A stretch of DNA of 64,000 nt from Gordonia hongkongensis (lineage in GTDB: Bacteria > Actinomycetota > Actinomycetes > Mycobacteriales > Mycobacteriaceae), in the NCBI RefSeq assembly GCF_023078355.1, contig NZ_CP095552.1, positions 1,116,001 to 1,180,000 on the forward strand. The letters are read 5' to 3'. The position numbers and the translations under genes were made by a program. This document shows, piece after piece, positions 56,966 through 64,000 of this stretch. Below the pieces are notes generated by a model that was not told the DNA's origin, ran no database searches, and saw nothing but the letters and a program-made list of their open reading frames with translations. Within the stretch, counting starts at the first letter, position 1, and every line of letters starts with the position of its first letter.

Positions 56966-58063
56966 ATGTCACAGGTAAGCGGAGCCGAGATCCAGGATCG
57001 TCCGGACGAGGCGTCGAACGGTGGCGCGAAGCCGACCCCCGACGAGATCGCCGCCCACACCCAGAGCCTTGTCGGCTTCCATTACACGGTCGACGATTAT
57101 TACGAGATCGGCCGCGAGGAGATCCGTAAGCACGCGATGGCGGTGCAGGATGCGCACCCGACCCACTGGAGCGAGGAGGGCGCCCGGGCCTTCGGTCACG
57201 ACCGCCTGATCGCCGCGCCGACCTATGTGTCGGTGCTCGGGATCATCGCCCAGCGCAAGCTCTTCGAAGACGTCGTCACCGGCTACGACATGTGGCAGAT
57301 CATGCAGACCGACCAGCGGCTGGTCTACCACCAGCCGATGAAGGTCGGGGACCGCCTGATCTGCGACGTCTCGCTCGAGTCGTTCCGGCACGTGAGCAGT
57401 CCCGAGATGATCGACCTGATGGTCACCAAGAACGTCATCTGGAACCAGCACGACGAGCCGGTCATGACCACGTGGACCTCCCTGGCCGCGCGTCCCGGCA
57501 TGGACGTCGACCCGGAACTCGAGGCCTCCCTCGACCACGTGATGATCAAGGTCGACGCCATCGGCGAATCCGGGCACACCGTCGAGCCGAAGGCGGGTCG
57601 CTACGACCTCCCCGACCCGACGCAGTCGCCTGGCGCCTTCGGTGCCGTCGATTTCGACACGCTCACGGTGGGTCAGGAGCTCACGCCCAAGCGGTACCTG
57701 CTGACGCGCGGCAATCTCGCGAACTATGCGGGCGTGGCCGGCGACCCCAACCCGATCCACTTCTCCGACCACGTCGTGAACGCGGCCGGCATGGACGACG
57801 TCGTCGCGCACGGTATGCAGACGATGGGGCTCGGCGCGAGCTTCGTCTCCGAGTTCATCGGCGACCCGGCGGCCTTCTGCGAGTACAACGTGCGCTTCAC
57901 CAGCCCGGTGTACGTCCCGGCCGACGACAGCGCGGCCGTCGACTTCACCGGCAAGGTGAAGTCGCTCGATCCTGCGACCCGCCGCGGGACCATCGCGATC
58001 ACCGCCAAGCAGGGCGATCGCCGCATCTTCGGACGCGCGCAGGCCGTCATCCAGTTCAACTGA
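56966..58063 (+). CDS. Fused (3R)-hydroxyacyl-ACP dehydratase subunits HadA/HadB
   Basis: A 365-residue protein made of two hotdog domains. Residues about 30-185 match HadA (VGFHYTVDDYYEIGREEIRKHAMAV, LIAAPTYVSVLGI, QRLVYHQPMKVGD). Residues about 225-365 match HadB (LTPKRYLLTRGNLANYAG and the catalytic GDPNPIHFSD with its Asp/His pair, VVAHGMQTMG). In M. tuberculosis these are separate adjacent genes that dehydrate intermediates of mycolic-acid elongation. A ~40-residue linker joins them. hadC is absent; tRNA-Trp and secE follow directly. Confidence 0.93.
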   Translation: MSQVSGAEIQDRPDEASNGGAKPTPDEIAAHTQSLVGFHYTVDDYYEIGREEIRKHAMAVQDAHPTHWSEEGARAFGHDRLIAAPTYVSVLGIIAQRKLFEDVVTGYDMWQIMQTDQRLVYHQPMKVGDRLICDVSLESFRHVSSPEMIDLMVTKNVIWNQHDEPVMTTWTSLAARPGMDVDPELEASLDHVMIKVDAIGESGHTVEPKAGRYDLPDPTQSPGAFGAVDFDTLTVGQELTPKRYLLTRGNLANYAGVAGDPNPIHFSDHVVNAAGMDDVVAHGMQTMGLGASFVSEFIGDPAAFCEYNVRFTSPVYVPADDSAAVDFTGKVKSLDPATRRGTIAITAKQGDRRIFGRAQAVIQFN

Positions 58064-58142
58064 TCGACCGGTCGCGAGCCGTTCGGGCGGCTCACGGACG
58101 GGTGGCGTGTACGGTCGTCGGGGGAGCGGAGGCGAGCCCGTT

Positions 58143-58171
58143 TTGGGTCCACCGCCCCGGTGATCTACACT
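58143..58171 (+). promoter_or_regulatory. Probable promoter of tRNA-Trp/secE/nusG
   Basis: TTGGGT and TACACT are 17 bp apart. A small hairpin (GTCTGA..TCAGAC, 58177-58193) follows just downstream, within the likely 5' leader. Confidence 0.45.
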
Positions 58172-58309
58172 GAAGTGTCTGATTGATTCAGACTTGCGCG
58201 CTACCCATAGGGTGGCGCGTTGGTTTTGTCGGCGACGAAACGTCGACGGGCCGTGAGGCCGGATCGAGAAGGACGGCAACGCCGACCACTCCGGTGGCGG
58301 GCGTCGCAA

Positions 58310-58382
<73 letters not shown>

Positions 58383-58421
58383 CCCTGGTGAAGGGCACAC
58401 GCTGACGAGAGGACCGCGAAG

Positions 58422-58895
58422 TTGAGCAAGCGAGACCGGGCCGCCCGCGCCAAAGACGCCGCAGAGGGTTCTGCGGCCGATTCGGCCGCGGCTGAGCTCG
58501 ACGGTCGCGACGAGGCCACCGACGCGGGTACGGACGACGACACGTCGACCGCAACCGCGAAGGAGCTGCGTCCGTCCGGTAAGCGCTCGGCTCGCGGACG
58601 TCGCTCGGCGGCGGGTGCAACCGACGGTGACACTGACTCCGACACGGGGTCCGTCGCCGTCAAGGAACGCAAGACCAAGAAGAAGGCGTCTGCCGAGGAG
58701 AGCCGGAATCCGTTCGTACGGATCTGGGTCTTCCTGACGCAGGTCGTCGCCGAGCTGAAGAAGGTCATCTGGCCTACGCGGCGCGAGATGATCACCTACA
58801 CGATCGTCGTGCTCGTGTTCGTCATCGTGATGACCGCGTTCATTGCCGGCCTCGACCTCGCCTTCGCCAAGGGCGTGCTCTGGTTGTTCGGCTGA
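58422..58895 (+). CDS. secE: Preprotein translocase subunit SecE
   Basis: A 157-residue translocon subunit. The first ~95 residues are a charged, disordered extension, usual in actinobacteria. The conserved part is NPFVRIWVFLTQVVAELKKVIWPTRREM followed by one membrane helix (YTIVVLVFVIVMTAFIAGL). It starts at TTG with GAGAGGA 8 bp upstream. It is co-directional with nusG, 70 bp away. Confidence 0.95.
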   Translation: MSKRDRAARAKDAAEGSAADSAAAELDGRDEATDAGTDDDTSTATAKELRPSGKRSARGRRSAAGATDGDTDSDTGSVAVKERKTKKKASAEESRNPFVRIWVFLTQVVAELKKVIWPTRREMITYTIVVLVFVIVMTAFIAGLDLAFAKGVLWLFG

Positions 58896-58965
58896 CCCAC
58901 GCGGTGGGCTCGGCCGGCGACGAGGAACACGACCGCCAGATGAACCATAAGGAGCGTGGGCTGCA

Positions 58966-59859
58966 GTGAGCACCCCGGAGAACGAACTCGCCTCGACCGA
59001 TTCCGTCGACGTGGCTGCTGCCGACGTCGACGCTGTCGACGCGGCCGTGACCGACGCGGTGGACACCGAGGGTGACGCGGTCGCCGACGACGCGGTCATC
59101 GAGGGTGACGAGGCCCCCGCCGAGGACACCGTCTCCGAGGATGCCGACGAGGTCCCGGTCGACGAGGCCGCCGCCGACGAGGTCCCGGTCGACGAGGCCG
59201 CCGCCGACGAGGTCCCGGTGGAAGAGGCCGAGGTCGATCCGGTCGAGGAACTGCGCAAGCAGCTCCGGCGCGCGCCCGGCGACTGGTACGTGATCCACAG
59301 CTACGCCGGTTACGAGAACAAGGTCAAGGCCAACCTCGAGACCCGCGTGCAGAACCTCGACGTCGGCGACTACATCTTCCAGGTCGAGGTGCCGACCGAA
59401 GAGGTCACCGAGATCAAGAACGGCCAGCCCAAGAAGGTCAATCGCAAGGTGCTGCCGGGCTACATCCTCGTCCGCATGGAGCTCAACGACGAGTCGTGGG
59501 GCGCCGTGCGCAACACGCCGGGTGTCACCGGTTTCGTCGGGATGACCAGCAAGCCGTCGCCGCTCTCGCTCAACGAGGTGCTGCAGTTCCTGATGCCGCG
59601 GACCGAGGCCAAGAAGCCCGCCGCGTCGCGCGGTGCCGCTGCCGAGGGCGTCGAGGCCGCAGCTGCCGCCGCGTCGAACGTCATCGAGGTCGACTTCGAG
59701 GTCGGCGAGTCGGTCACCGTCATGGACGGCCCGTTCGCCACGCTGCCCGCGTCGATCAGCGAGGTCAACGCCGAGCAGCGCAAGGTCAAGGTCCTCGTGT
59801 CGATCTTCGGTCGCGAGACACCGGTCGAGCTCGGGTTCAACCAGGTCGAGAAGATCTAG
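58966..59859 (+). CDS. nusG: Transcription termination/antitermination protein NusG
   Basis: A 297-residue factor that links RNA polymerase with Rho or the ribosome. The NGN domain begins near 105 ([46 protein letters not shown]) and the KOW domain near 245 ([19 protein letters not shown]). The first ~100 residues are a very acidic extension containing three copies of [14 protein letters not shown] units. It starts at GTG. The extension is longer than in most NusG and its role is unknown. Confidence 0.96.
   Translation: MSTPENELASTDSVDVAAADVDAVDAAVTDAVDTEGDAVADDAVIEGDEAPAEDTVSEDADEVPVDEAAADEVPVDEAAADEVPVEEAEVDPVEELRKQLRRAPGDWYVIHSYAGYENKVKANLETRVQNLDVGDYIFQVEVPTEEVTEIKNGQPKKVNRKVLPGYILVRMELNDESWGAVRNTPGVTGFVGMTSKPSPLSLNEVLQFLMPRTEAKKPAASRGAAAEGVEAAAAAASNVIEVDFEVGESVTVMDGPFATLPASISEVNAEQRKVKVLVSIFGRETPVELGFNQVEKI
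59146..59232 (+). repeat. In-frame 30-bp tandem repeat in nusG
   Basis: Units beginning GACGAGGTCCCGGT start at 59146, 59176 and 59206 (third slightly diverged). Each encodes the ten residues [10 protein letters not shown]. Copy number could vary between strains. Confidence 0.85.
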
Positions 59860-59934
59860 GGCCGGACCACCAACCCAGAACTTTCACGTCTCCAGCGGGC
59901 GTGAATTCGCAAGGAAACAAGCAAGGAACAGAAG

Positions 59935-60369
59935 ATGCCTCCCAAGAAGAAGAAGCTCGCCGGGATCATCAAGCTCCAGATCTCGGCAGGCCAGGCCAAC
60001 CCGGCCCCGCCCGTGGGTCCGGCGCTTGGTCAGCACGGCGTGAACATCATGGAGTTCTGCAAGGCGTACAACGCGGCGACCGAGTCGCAGCGCGGCAACG
60101 TCATCCCGGTCGAGATCTTCGTGTACGAAGATCGCTCCTTCGACTTCAAGTTGAAGACACCGCCGGCCGCGAAGCTCCTGCTGAAGGCCGCCGGCCTGCA
60201 GAAGGGCTCCGGCGAGCCCCACACCAACAAGGTCGGCAAGGTGAGCATGGACCAGGTCCGTGAGATTGCCAAGACCAAGGCCGAAGACCTGAACGCCAAT
60301 GACATCGACCAGGCCGCGAAGATCATCGCCGGTACTGCTCGGTCCATGGGCATCACCGTCGAAGGCTGA
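59935..60369 (+). CDS. rplK: 50S ribosomal protein L11
   Basis: A 144-residue ribosomal protein of the GTPase centre. It has [23 protein letters not shown] and [13 protein letters not shown] in the N-terminal domain, and the C-terminal rRNA-binding part ([33 protein letters not shown]). The order nusG-rplK-rplA is universal. Length and ends are normal. Confidence 0.98.
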
Positions 60370-60451
60370 AAGACCTCATCATCACCGTGGGAGGGCCGGC
60401 TCGGCCCGCACCACACACCCCGCCGACTGACGGCGGAGAAGGAACAGAGCA

Positions 60452-61168
60452 ATGAGCAAGAAGAGCAAGGCCTACGCGGCCGCGGCCGAGAAGGTCGACA
60501 AGACCAAGCTGTACAGCCCGCTGGAGGCTGTGGAGCTGGCGAAGGACACGTCGTCGAAGAACACCGACGCGACCGTCGAGGTCGCGATGCGGCTGGGCGT
60601 CGACCCCCGTAAGGCAGACCAGATGGTTCGAGGCACCGTCAATCTGCCGCACGGCACCGGTAAGACTGCCCGCGTGATCGTGTTCGCCGCCGGCGACAAG
60701 GCCGCTGAGGCCACCGCCGCCGGTGCCGACGAGGTCGGCGCCGAGGATCTGATCGAGCGCATCCAGGGCGGTTGGCTGGACTTCGACGCCGCGATCGCCA
60801 CCCCGGATCAGATGGCCAAGGTCGGCCGTATCGCGCGTGTCCTCGGACCCCGCGGCCTGATGCCGAACCCGAAGACGGGCACCGTGACCACCGATGTCAC
60901 CAAGGCTGTCAACGACATCAAGGGCGGCAAGATCAACTTCCGCGTCGACAAGGCTGCGAACCTGCACTTCGTCATCGGCAAGGCTTCGTTCGACCCGGCC
61001 AAGCTGGCCGAGAACTACGGCGCTGCCTACGACGAGATCATGCGCGCCAAGCCGTCGGCCGCCAAGGGCCGCTACATCAAGAAGGTCACCGTCTCCACGA
61101 CGACGGGCCCGGGCATCCCGGTCGACCCGGCGGTCACCCGCAACTTCGCGGAGGCACCGCAGGCCTGA
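60452..61168 (+). CDS. rplA: 50S ribosomal protein L1
   Basis: A 238-residue protein of the L1 stalk, which moves the E-site tRNA. It shows [47 protein letters not shown], and [16 protein letters not shown] with the conserved C-terminal [27 protein letters not shown] lies before the ATG. A strong hairpin follows the stop, so the operon ends here. Confidence 0.98.
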   Translation: MSKKSKAYAAAAEKVDKTKLYSPLEAVELAKDTSSKNTDATVEVAMRLGVDPRKADQMVRGTVNLPHGTGKTARVIVFAAGDKAAEATAAGADEVGAEDLIERIQGGWLDFDAAIATPDQMAKVGRIARVLGPRGLMPNPKTGTVTTDVTKAVNDIKGGKINFRVDKAANLHFVIGKASFDPAKLAENYGAAYDEIMRAKPSAAKGRYIKKVTVSTTTGPGIPVDPAVTRNFAEAPQA

Positions 61169-61192
61169 TCCCGCATCAGGCGCACTGACACC

Positions 61193-61230
61193 CACGAGGG
61201 GCCCGGCATTCCGATGCCGGGCCCCTCGTG
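61193..61230. terminator. Strong 17-bp hairpin after rplA
   Basis: CACGAGGGGCCCGGCAT pairs perfectly with 61214-61230 across a TCCG loop. There is no long T-run, but it lies between convergent genes and could act both ways. Confidence 0.8.
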
Positions 61231-61240
61231 TTGTGTGCAA

Positions 61241-63007
61241 TCACGCGTGGTCGGTGAGTATGCGTGCGAGCGCTTCTTCGACCGGGGTCAGTCGTTGGGT
61301 GGTGAGGTGCTCCGGCGGTGTTCGCGGATGGACCAGTTCGCGATGAGCGAGTTCGAGACGGAGGCCGCGGTCGCCGTAGCCGACGGCATCGGGGCGCCCG
61401 CTGCTCCCTGAGGAGCGCCCGGAGCTTGCGGAGGGCGCGTCACGAAGGGTTGGGCGTGACTCATCGCCGGGCCCGCTGCTCCCTGAGGAGTGCCCGGAGC
61501 TTGCGGAGGGTGCGTCACGAAGGGTCTGGCGACCGAGCCTGCGAAACCCTCGGGTGGCCGGCCCGTGGATCTCGTTGCGCACGGTGTTCAGGTGGTGTGC
61601 GAACCGCCGGGGTATGTCGGGTCGGCGGTTGATGTGTTCGGGGTTGGGCGGTGCGCCGGGTTCGGCGTTCAACCGCCACAGACAGCGGCCTTCGTCGGGG
61701 CCGGATCGGGCGATGCGGGTGGTGTATTGGCCGGGTTGGTCGCCGACCATGCGGTTGTGACGGGGACAGGCCGGGGCGAGGTCGTCGATGTCGGTGAGAC
61801 CGCCCTTGGCCCAGTCTCGTTCGGCGTGATGAAGCTCGACGTGGGTGGCGGGTTGATCGCACCCGGGTGCCGAACACACTTCCCCGTCGGGACGGGCGAA
61901 GGAGACGAGGCGTTGTTCGCGGGTGGCCAGGCGTTTGCCCCGTCCGAAGTGCAGGGGGACGGTGGTGGCGTCTTTGAAGATCGCGAGCCAGGGTTGCATG
62001 TCGGCGGCCATCGTGATCAGGTCCCGGATGGGCAGCAGGGTGCCGGTGGCGGTGGTGGCGAGTCCGGCTTCGCGGATGAGGTCGTTGAGGTCGGCTTTGA
62101 TGATCAGTTGCACGGGTAGCCCTCGGTGCGAGGTGCCGAGTGTTCCGTCGGCGAAGCCTGCGGCGAGTGCGGCATCGAGGGCGTCGTGATTGGTCTGGGC
62201 GAGGGTGCGTTGGTCGCGGTCGGCTGCGGCGGTCAGGGCGTCGGGGTCGGCGGCACCGGCCGGGCCTTGGGGCGAGGCGGGGTCGTCGGGGTTGTTGAGT
62301 CCGGGTTTGCCCCACACGGCGAACATCATGGTCAGTCGGGCGGCGAGTGCGGGGGTCAGGGTGCCGGAGATCTTGGCGGTGCCATCGGCGCGTTGCCGAC
62401 CGATCCACAGGCCGCGGCGTCGTTTCTGGTCGGTGTCGTCGGCCAGTGTGCCGTCGGGATCGAGGTGGGCGAGCAGCCGCGAGCCGAGCTGGGTGATCTC
62501 GGCAGGCGTGTGGGCTTCGGCGATCTCGGCCATCTGCCGCTCAGCGGCGACCTGTACATCGTGGTCGATGGTGCCGGGGATGCGGTCGAGGACGTCGAGG
62601 GTGGCTTGTACGTGGGCGGTGCCGACTGTGCCTTGTGCGAAAGCTTCGGCGAGGCAGGGGTATTCGGGTGGGAGGACCTCGCCGCCGAGGCTGGTCCGGT
62701 GGGCGGTGGCGTCCATCTGCTTACGGCGGCGCATCGGGTTCGAGACTCGTAGCCGGTGGGTCATGTACTGCATGAGGGTGCGGCAGCCGGCCTTGCGGGG
62801 TAGGTCGCGGGCCTCGACCTGATCGATCTGCCGGTCTCCGGCGACGGTCAGACGCGCGATCGCGCGCTCGGTCTCCGCGGCCACGTCGGCGAGTTCGGCA
62901 TCGGTACACGGCGACAGGTCCACGGTCTGCAACTCACCGAGGATGCGGTGCAGGTCGGCCACCAACTCGAGGGCGCGCGGTCGCCGCGCCGCTTGTTCGT
63001 CAGACAT
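61241..63007 (-). CDS. DUF222 / HNH endonuclease domain protein (13E12 family) with repeat-derived tail
   Basis: A 588-residue protein. DUF222 covers about 20-330 and the HNH core near 400-460 (CSAPGCDQPATHVELHHAERDWAKGG, ACPRHNRMV). After the HNH domain a tail of about 100 residues includes two copies of TLRDAPSASSG, encoded by the dispersed palindromic repeat, then EEALARILTDHA. ATG 63007 is chosen: the in-frame extension to 63256 is unlike the family. A LexA-type box lies 24 bp upstream. The function is probably DNA cleavage, unproven for the family. Confidence 0.88.
   Translation of the reverse strand: MSDEQAARRPRALELVADLHRILGELQTVDLSPCTDAELADVAAETERAIARLTVAGDRQIDQVEARDLPRKAGCRTLMQYMTHRLRVSNPMRRRKQMDATAHRTSLGGEVLPPEYPCLAEAFAQGTVGTAHVQATLDVLDRIPGTIDHDVQVAAERQMAEIAEAHTPAEITQLGSRLLAHLDPDGTLADDTDQKRRRGLWIGRQRADGTAKISGTLTPALAARLTMMFAVWGKPGLNNPDDPASPQGPAGAADPDALTAAADRDQRTLAQTNHDALDAALAAGFADGTLGTSHRGLPVQLIIKADLNDLIREAGLATTATGTLLPIRDLITMAADMQPWLAIFKDATTVPLHFGRGKRLATREQRLVSFARPDGEVCSAPGCDQPATHVELHHAERDWAKGGLTDIDDLAPACPRHNRMVGDQPGQYTTRIARSGPDEGRCLWRLNAEPGAPPNPEHINRRPDIPRRFAHHLNTVRNEIHGPATRGFRRLGRQTLRDAPSASSGHSSGSSGPGDESRPTLRDAPSASSGRSSGSSGRPDAVGYGDRGLRLELAHRELVHPRTPPEHLTTQRLTPVEEALARILTDHA
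61403..61550. repeat. Dispersed palindromic repeat inside the DUF222/HNH gene
   Basis: Two copies beginning GCTCCCTGAGGAG (61403 and 61478) share TTGCGGAGGG and CACGAAGGGT with the block at 27461-27838. Here they are read in frame as the tail of the protein. Confidence 0.85.
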
Positions 63008-63030
63008 GGTCACCCCCGAGAACCGTTGCC

Positions 63031-63046
63031 GCGAATGTACGTTCGA
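63031..63046 (-). promoter_or_regulatory. LexA (SOS) box
   Basis: On the plus strand it reads GCGAAT-GTAC-GTTCGA: one half-site is perfect (GTTCGA) and the other matches 4 of 6 of TCGAAC. It lies 24 bp before the DUF222/HNH start and next to the minus-strand hexamer TACACT (63046-63051). Confidence 0.55.
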
Positions 63047-63212
63047 GTGTACACCGTTGCGAGCGCGTTGCAAGCCAAAACTGATGTTGTGCAACGCTAT
63101 TCGGAGCCGGTAACTTGTCGGTGCCTCGTGGTAGGGGGTCCACCGACTACTCCGTGGGGCGGCGGCATGACGATCGCCGCGGCCCCACGTGTTCAACGGG
63201 GCGTCCCGCGAC

Positions 63213-64000
63213 TCACTCCAGCCAGTTGTTGCCCCCGAGGTCCAATTGCGCGACATCCAGGGACGGGGTGATACCGGATTCCGGTGCGAGGCCGTGGCTC
63301 TCGAGAACGCCGCGCATGATCTCGGCGGCGTCGATGTTGAGTGGGCTCGACACCCACATCGCGTACGGCAGGTTCACGAAGCGGTTCTCGCGCACGGCCT
63401 TCAGGTTCCGGCTCGCCGGATTAGAACGCAGGGCGGCGATCTTCTCGTCGACCGACTGGCCGGGATAGTCGACGAACACGATGACGTCGGGGTCCGCGGT
63501 GGTGAGGCGTTCCCAGCTCACGGCGGTCCAGGTGTCCTCGATGTCCTCGGTCGCGTTGCGCGCGCCCGCGGCGTCGATGATGCCCTGCGGGCCGCCGAAG
63601 GATCCGGAGGAGAAGATGGTGTCCGAGACGCTGTCGAAGACGAAGACCGTTGGTTTCGCGGCGGGTTGTGGTGCGGCGCGCAGCTTCTCGAGGCGGTCGG
63701 CCACCTCGTCGGCCGCGGCGGCGCCCTGCTCGGGATTGCCGGTGAGGGTGCCGATGTTGCGCAGATCGGTGTCGAGCGCGACCCACGGGTCCATTGTGCC
63801 GCGCTGCGCCTCGCCCTCGGTCTGCCGGCACGCCTCGGACAACTGGTACACGTCGATGCCGTGTCCGGCGAGGATCTCGGGTGTGATCCCGCGCGATTCG
63901 CTCATGCCGTAGTTGTATCCGGCATACAGCACTTGGGGTTTCGCCGCGACGATGTTCTCGAGGGTGGGACGTTCGGTCGCGACCTCGTTCAGGGTGTCGA
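63213..64000 (-). CDS. ABC transporter substrate-binding protein (siderophore/cobalamin type), 5' end outside window
   Basis: About 262 residues are visible; the frame is open to the right edge, so the signal peptide and N-terminus are missing. It has the two-lobe BtuF/FhuD-like pattern: NIVAAKPQVLYAGYNYG, then a long helical linker, TVFVFDSVSDTIFSSGSFGG, DPDVIVFVDYPGQ and RFVNLPYAMWVSSPLNIDAAEIM. Such proteins deliver iron-siderophore or cobalamin to an ABC importer. The ligand cannot be told. No permease gene is visible in the window. Confidence 0.82.
   Translation of the reverse strand, partial: DTLNEVATERPTLENIVAAKPQVLYAGYNYGMSESRGITPEILAGHGIDVYQLSEACRQTEGEAQRGTMDPWVALDTDLRNIGTLTGNPEQGAAAADEVADRLEKLRAAPQPAAKPTVFVFDSVSDTIFSSGSFGGPQGIIDAAGARNATEDIEDTWTAVSWERLTTADPDVIVFVDYPGQSVDEKIAALRSNPASRNLKAVRENRFVNLPYAMWVSSPLNIDAAEIMRGVLESHGLAPESGITPSLDVAQLDLGGNNWLE

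Noticed and set aside
60390-60410. GC hairpin between rplK and rplA considered as terminator or L1 operator
   Set aside because: The stem is only 6 bp with a 3-base loop and no T-run; support for either role is too weak.
63008-63256. N-terminal extension of the second DUF222 protein to 63256
   Set aside because: The extra residues are unlike the family and would span the SOS box and promoter region.

Overview
The window is GC-rich DNA (about two thirds G+C) from a mycolic-acid-producing actinobacterium of the order Mycobacteriales, most like Gordonia. The evidence is a menaquinone cluster in mycobacterial order (menD, DUF3592 protein, mgtA, menG, menJ, grcC, htpX, yajQ), a HadA-HadB mycolate dehydratase fused into one protein beside rpmG, tRNA-Trp, secE, nusG, rplK and rplA, two DUF222/HNH (13E12-type) proteins, and many leaderless gene starts.

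Region 1 (1-27458) is a cell-surface glycoconjugate locus. On the minus strand are a polyprenyl-phosphate hexose-1-phosphate transferase (cut by the left edge) and two GDP-mannose 4,6-dehydratase-type enzymes. On the plus strand are a frameshifted PslG-like glycosidase, a five-gene overlapping operon (three glycosyltransferases, a hexapeptide acyltransferase, a flippase), a ~15 kb single-protein NRPS, a low-molecular-weight tyrosine phosphatase and a DUF4012 membrane protein. The NRPS reads C-A*-T-C-A-T-C-A-T-C-T-C-A-T-TE: the first adenylation domain is degenerate and the fourth module has none. It is split by a one-base deletion. Its place among polysaccharide genes suggests a lipopeptide or peptide joined to, or exported with, a glycan; this is the best candidate for an undescribed system here.

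Region 2 (27459-38091) holds a palindromic repeat block, an SOS-box-preceded DUF222/HNH gene, an unassigned ~0.9 kb, menB, a small membrane protein, a PaaI-type thioesterase, and a block of MoeY-like ThiF/nitroreductase, an acyltransferase-like protein, a membrane GGDEF cyclase and an EAL protein with an overlapping 21-codon upstream ORF. The block recalls the Rv1354c-Rv1357c region of M. tuberculosis.

Region 3 (38092-52547) has a second repeat block, a CIRCE-preceded Hsp20, a saccharopine-dehydrogenase-like enzyme, an AbrB-family membrane protein, a methyltransferase and the menaquinone cluster. A MITE-like element sits exactly at the shared stop codons of menG and a DUF2236 gene.

Region 4 (52548-64000) has a TPP-riboswitch operon (tenA, a fused binding protein-permease, an ABC ATPase), four tRNA genes, the rpmG-hadAB-secE-nusG-rplK-rplA block, a second SOS-box DUF222/HNH gene with a dispersed repeat read in frame, and a partial siderophore/cobalamin-type binding protein at the right edge.

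Three genes (glycosidase, NRPS, MoeY homologue) are each broken by what looks like one missing base. They may be true mutations or base-calling errors.
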